From Hyphomicrobiales bacterium (GTDB lineage Bacteria; Pseudomonadota; Alphaproteobacteria; Rhizobiales; UBA4765), in contig JAIYEB010000161.1 of the NCBI GenBank assembly GCA_027487195.1, forward strand, positions 1-10,078: DNA of 10,078 nucleotides. Reading direction: 5' to 3'. Position 1 is the first letter of the stretch. Every line of letters starts with the position of its first letter. The notes below the pieces were generated by a model, which did no database searches, was not told where the DNA came from, and was given only the letters and a program-made list of their open reading frames with translations. The position numbers and the translations under genes are program-made. Of this stretch, positions 7,443 through 10,078 are shown in pieces.

Positions 7443-8944
7443 TGCGGCTCGAACCTGACTTTGGGGCGTTTCGCGAAGGCTATGAGGCGGGGCGCGCTCA
7501 GGTCGTTGCGACAAAGCTTGTTGCCGACCTTGAAACCCCGGTCAGCGTCTACCTGAAGCTCGCCGTCGCCGGTCAAAAAAGCTTCCTGCTCGAATCGGTC
7601 GAGGGCGGGGCAACGCGCGGGCGCTATTCCATCCTCGGCTTTGCCCCCGATATCGTCTTCCGTGCCCATGGCGATGCGCCGGAAATTGCACGCGATGGCA
7701 GGCCCTTCGAGCCGGTGTCAGGTGGCACGCTCGGTGCCTTGCGCAGGCTTTTGGCTGAAAGCCGGATTGATCTGCCTGAAACACTGCCGCCCATGGCGGC
7801 GGGCGTTTTCGGTCTGCTCGGCTATGACACGATCCGCCTGGTTGAGCCGGTCGGCCCGGACAAGCCCAACATTCTGGGCGTTCCGGATGCGCTGCTCGTG
7901 CGCCCGACCATGGTGGTCGTGTTCGATGCGGTGAAGGACGAGTTGACGCTCGTTACGCCCGTCCGCCCCACGCCGGGCCTTGATGCGACGCGAGCCTACG
8001 CAAGGGCAAGTGAGCGTCTTGTCCAGACGCTTGAGGCGATTGACCGCTCCGTCCCCCACAGCCCCGATGCTGACAGTGCACTCATTGCGGAGGCCATGAC
8101 GTCCAATACGCCGCCGTCGGACTATCTCGACATGGTGGCAAGCGCCAAGGAGCACATTGCGGCTGGCGACATTTTCCAGGTCGTGCTGTCGCAACGCTTT
8201 TCCGCGCCTTTTCTATTGCCGCCATTTGCGCTGTACCGCGCGCTCAGGCGCATCAACCCGGCACCTTTCCTGTACTTCCTCGATTTCGTTGATTTCGCAC
8301 TTGCAGGCTCCTCTCCGGAGATCCTGGTCCGCGTGCGTGCAGGCGAGGTCACGATCCGTCCGATTGCCGGCACGCGCACGCGCGGCGCAACCCTTGAACT
8401 TGATGAAGCCATGGCGCGCGAACTGCTCGCCGACCCCAAGGAGCGTGCAGAACATCTGATGCTGCTTGATCTTGGTCGCAACGATGTCGGGCGCGTCGCG
8501 GAAATCGGGACGGTCAAGGTTACGGACAGTTTCTTCATCGAGCGCTACAGCCACGTCATGCACATCGTCTCAAATGTGACGGGCAAGCTGTCGCCAAACT
8601 ACGATGCCATTGATGCATTGCTTGCAGGCTTTCCGGCAGGCACCGTTTCCGGCGCACCGAAGGTCAAGGCCATGCAGATCATCGATGCGCTGGAGCGCGA
8701 TGAGCGCGGCCCCTATGCCGGTTGCGTTGGCTATTTCTCGGCCAATGGCGACATGGACACCTGCATCGTGTTGCGCACGGGGCTGGTCAAGGACGGTGTG
8801 CTGCACGTCCAGGCCGGCGCTGGCATCGTTGCCGATTCAGACGCGCAGTCCGAACTGCAGGAATGCGTCAACAAGGCGCGCGCGCTTGTAAAGGCTGCCG
8901 AAGAAGCGGTGCGCTTCGCAAGCAGCGTCGGACGCGGGCAGTAA
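7442..8944 (+). CDS. trpE: Anthranilate synthase component I (TrpE)
   Basis: Converts chorismate to anthranilate, using ammonia delivered by the TrpG amidotransferase subunit; the first committed step of tryptophan synthesis, in the cytoplasm. At 500 residues it is normal for a stand-alone TrpE. The N-terminal domain carries the tryptophan feedback element FLLESVE (48-54) and NPAPFLYFL (272-280). The chorismate-binding domain (about 225-490) has AGSSPEILVR (288-297), IRPIAGTRTRG (305-315), HLMLLDLGRNDVGR (338-351), RYSHVMHIVS (368-377), FPAGTVSGAPKVKAM (397-411) and QAGAGIVADS (457-466). The retained feedback motif distinguishes it from PabB. The ATG shares its A with the ppiD stop (TGATG) and has no clear Shine-Dalgarno, so it likely depends on upstream translation. 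No trp leader or attenuator can fit in this junction. trpG, trpD and trpC do not follow; thyA converges 4 bp away. Confidence 0.96.
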   Translation: MRLEPDFGAFREGYEAGRAQVVATKLVADLETPVSVYLKLAVAGQKSFLLESVEGGATRGRYSILGFAPDIVFRAHGDAPEIARDGRPFEPVSGGTLGALRRLLAESRIDLPETLPPMAAGVFGLLGYDTIRLVEPVGPDKPNILGVPDALLVRPTMVVVFDAVKDELTLVTPVRPTPGLDATRAYARASERLVQTLEAIDRSVPHSPDADSALIAEAMTSNTPPSDYLDMVASAKEHIAAGDIFQVVLSQRFSAPFLLPPFALYRALRRINPAPFLYFLDFVDFALAGSSPEILVRVRAGEVTIRPIAGTRTRGATLELDEAMARELLADPKERAEHLMLLDLGRNDVGRVAEIGTVKVTDSFFIERYSHVMHIVSNVTGKLSPNYDAIDALLAGFPAGTVSGAPKVKAMQIIDALERDERGPYAGCVGYFSANGDMDTCIVLRTGLVKDGVLHVQAGAGIVADSDAQSELQECVNKARALVKAAEEAVRFASSVGRGQ

Positions 8945-8948
8945 GGCC

Positions 8949-9743
8949 CTATACCGCGACAGGCGCCTTGATGTGCGGGTGCGGCTCATAGCCTTCAACC
9001 GCAATGTGCTCCGCACGGAAGGCGAAGAGATCGCTCACGCCTGGATCAAGCTTCAGCTGCGGCAAGGGGCGCAGATCGCGCGTCAGCTGCAGTTCCGCCT
9101 GCTCGATATGGTTTGAATAAAGGTGCGCGTCGCCAAGCGTGTGGACGAAATCCCCGACGCCGAGCCCGACGACCTGCGCAATCATATGGGTCAAGAGCGC
9201 GTAGGAAGCGATGTTGAACGGCACGCCAAGAAACACATCCGCCGAGCGTTGATAGAGCTGGCAGGAGAGTTTGCCGTCGGCCACGTAGAACTGGAACAGG
9301 CAGTGGCACGGCGGCAGCGCCATGTTCGGAATATCTGTCGGGTTCCACGCGGTGACGATCAGCCTGCGCGAATCCGGATTGCGCCTGAGGTCAGCCACCA
9401 ACCCGGTGATCTGATCAATCGTTGCGCCATCCCTGCCCGGCCATGAACGCCACTGGTGGCCATAGACCGGCCCAAGATTGCCGTCAGCATCCGCCCATTC
9501 GTTCCAGATCGAAACGCCATTGTCTTTCAGATACTTGATGTTGGTATCGCCGGAGATGAACCAGATCAGCTCATGCACGATCGAGCGGATATGCAGCTTC
9601 TTGGTCGTGATCAGCGGAAAACCTTGCGATAGGTCATAGCGCGACTGATGGCCGAACACGCTGAGCGTACCCGTGCCGGTGCGGTCGGACTTTTTCACTC
9701 CGTCGCGGAGAATGCGTTCGAGAAGATCGTGATACTGGCGCAT
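8949..9743 (-). CDS. thyA: Thymidylate synthase ThyA
   Basis: Makes dTMP from dUMP using 5,10-methylenetetrahydrofolate, releasing dihydrofolate; a cytoplasmic homodimer. With the start at 9743 it is 264 residues, the same length as E. coli ThyA, and aligns with it without gaps by eye. All key residues fall at the E. coli numbers: phosphate-binding R21, the R126/R127 pair in DSRRLIV, catalytic C146 in PPCHC, R166 in QRS, N177 in FNIAS, and H207/Y209 in HLYSNH. It ends in PHPHIKAPVAV, the typical C-terminal lid. The start at MRQYHDLLERI is chosen on family length; an in-frame TTG at 9800 lies in the terminator tail of the upstream gene and would add 19 unrelated residues. No good Shine-Dalgarno is visible before 9743. 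It is tail-to-tail with trpE, and folA, its frequent partner in this class, does not follow. Confidence 0.97.
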   Translation of the reverse strand: MRQYHDLLERILRDGVKKSDRTGTGTLSVFGHQSRYDLSQGFPLITTKKLHIRSIVHELIWFISGDTNIKYLKDNGVSIWNEWADADGNLGPVYGHQWRSWPGRDGATIDQITGLVADLRRNPDSRRLIVTAWNPTDIPNMALPPCHCLFQFYVADGKLSCQLYQRSADVFLGVPFNIASYALLTHMIAQVVGLGVGDFVHTLGDAHLYSNHIEQAELQLTRDLRPLPQLKLDPGVSDLFAFRAEHIAVEGYEPHPHIKAPVAV

Positions 9744-9757
9744 GAGGCTTGATACAT
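9740..9757 (-). other. Five-codon upstream frame ending on the thyA start
   Basis: ATG at 9757-9755 opens MYQAS, and its TGA (9742-9740) overlaps the thyA ATG (9743-9741) as ATGA. No ribosome binding site precedes either start. It may mark a coupled or leaderless-type initiation region, or be chance. Confidence 0.15.
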
Positions 9758-9803
9758 CGAAGTTCGAAGGAACGCGCGGGATAAGTGGGACTACCCACAA
9801 ACC

Positions 9804-9829
9804 AAAACGCCCCGGACGATGCCGGGGCG
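9804..9829 (-). terminator. Intrinsic terminator downstream of the DUF2853-like gene
   Basis: Reading the minus strand, CGCCCCGG (9829-9822), a 6-base loop (9821-9816) and CCGGGGCG (9815-9808) form a perfect 8-bp GC-rich stem. It is followed by TTTT (9807-9804), then GG and TTT. It starts about 21 bases after the stop codon of the upstream gene and 60 bases before the thyA start. It should therefore end transcription from the DUF2853-like gene and make thyA an independent unit with a promoter in the remaining short gap, where I see no convincing -35/-10 pair. Confidence 0.8.
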
Positions 9830-9840
9830 CTGGACACTAA

Positions 9841-9850
9841 GCCCCGGGGC
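9841..9850. repeat. 10-bp GC palindrome between stop codon and terminator
   Basis: GCCCCGGGGC is a perfect palindrome immediately after the TAG of the DUF2853-like gene. Its GCCCCGG can also pair with the distal CCGGGGC arm of the terminator, so it may compete with or extend that structure. Confidence 0.5.
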
Positions 9851-10078
9851 CTACGCCTTCGGCTTGGGGTGCAGCGTCGCCAGCTGCTTGGTGTGTTCGG
9901 CCAGGAGGTAATAGACCGTCACGCGCTCTTTGGTCTTGTCAGCCTTCATTTTCTCAACAACGGCCTTCACCATCTTGTCGAGATCGGCATCGCTTTCCGT
10001 GCGGCCGAGCTTCTTCTTGAGCCAGCTGTCGCGCACACGCTTCATTTCTTCCGGGTCGCTGCCGGACACGAGCGACGA
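9851..10078 (-). CDS. DUF2853-like small conserved protein (partial, 5' end outside window)
   Basis: C-terminal part of a small soluble protein of unknown function. Visible features are the charged helical segment DPEEMKRVRDSWLKKKLG, an acidic turn (RTESDADLDKMV), and VVEKMKADKTKERVTVYYLLAEH. These match the C-terminal pattern I know from DUF2853 proteins, where a short helix with a KKKLG motif precedes a VxEKM...YYLL stretch. A GTG at 10069-10067 could be read as a start, but the frame stays open to the window edge (Ser-Ser-Leu-Val...). DUF2853 proteins are about 100-120 residues and the visible part begins mid-domain, so the GTG is more likely an internal valine. There is no signal peptide or membrane segment in the visible part. 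The gene ends before a strong terminator. The family call rests on recalled pattern only. Confidence 0.7.
   Translation of the reverse strand, partial: SSLVSGSDPEEMKRVRDSWLKKKLGRTESDADLDKMVKAVVEKMKADKTKERVTVYYLLAEHTKQLATLHPKPKA

Noticed and set aside
6804..7514. Minus-strand open frame (236 codons) opposite ppiD/trpE
   Set aside because: Antisense shadow of two secure genes with no recognisable protein features.
7723..7738. Sigma-54 promoter-like sequence (TGGCACG, 4 bases, then GTGCC)
   Set aside because: It has a mismatch in the essential -12 element and lies inside trpE coding sequence with no gene start nearby.
9744..9800. TTG start at 9800 giving ThyA 19 extra residues
   Set aside because: The extension lies in the tail of the upstream terminator, has no family counterpart, and the ATG at 9743 gives exactly the E. 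coli length and residue numbering.
10067..10069. GTG as the start of the DUF2853-like protein
   Set aside because: The frame remains open to the window edge and the protein would be much shorter than the family, so this is probably an internal valine.

Overview
This window looks like an ordinary chromosomal segment of an alphaproteobacterium. The evidence is the order ntrY-ntrX-trkA, the pairing of a PpiD-type foldase with trpE, high GC with strong GC bias at third codon positions, and proteins that match alphaproteobacterial family forms throughout. I cannot place it below class level. It holds no mobile element, CRISPR array, rRNA or tRNA, and I see no compositional sign of recent transfer. 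Coding density is very high; the longest stretch without a gene is about 110 bases.

Layout, left to right. Positions 1-4426 (+) hold a tightly packed regulatory/transport operon: the C-terminal part of the NtrY sensor kinase (its start lies outside the window), the NtrX response regulator, and TrkA, the NAD-binding regulatory subunit of Trk potassium uptake. A 17-codon open frame joins ntrY to ntrX with an ATGA overlap at each end. Positions 4500-5429 (+) encode an unrecognised multi-pass membrane protein with its own strong ribosome binding site, in the place where many alphaproteobacteria carry hfq. Positions 5541-8944 (+) hold a second unit: a PpiD-like membrane-anchored periplasmic foldase and trpE (anthranilate synthase component I), joined by a TGATG stop/start overlap. 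Positions 8949-9743 (-) encode thymidylate synthase ThyA, convergent with trpE and only 4 bp from it. At the right edge, 9851-10078 (-) is the C-terminal part of a DUF2853-like small protein, followed by a clear intrinsic terminator that falls between it and thyA.

How the genes work together: NtrY senses a signal and phosphorylates NtrX, whose sigma-54 contact loop is replaced, so it probably regulates sigma-70-type promoters. TrkA is likely co-transcribed with the pair. PpiD helps fold secreted and outer-membrane proteins, and trpE begins tryptophan synthesis from chorismate; coupling trpE to ppiD leaves no room for a classical trp attenuator between them. trpG, trpD and trpC do not follow trpE here. 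ThyA makes dTMP and is a separate unit on the opposite strand.

I found no convincing undescribed multi-gene system. The points most worth a second look are the bridging mini-ORF between ntrY and ntrX, the unknown membrane protein after trkA, the isolated trpE, and the competing hairpins between the DUF2853-like gene and thyA.
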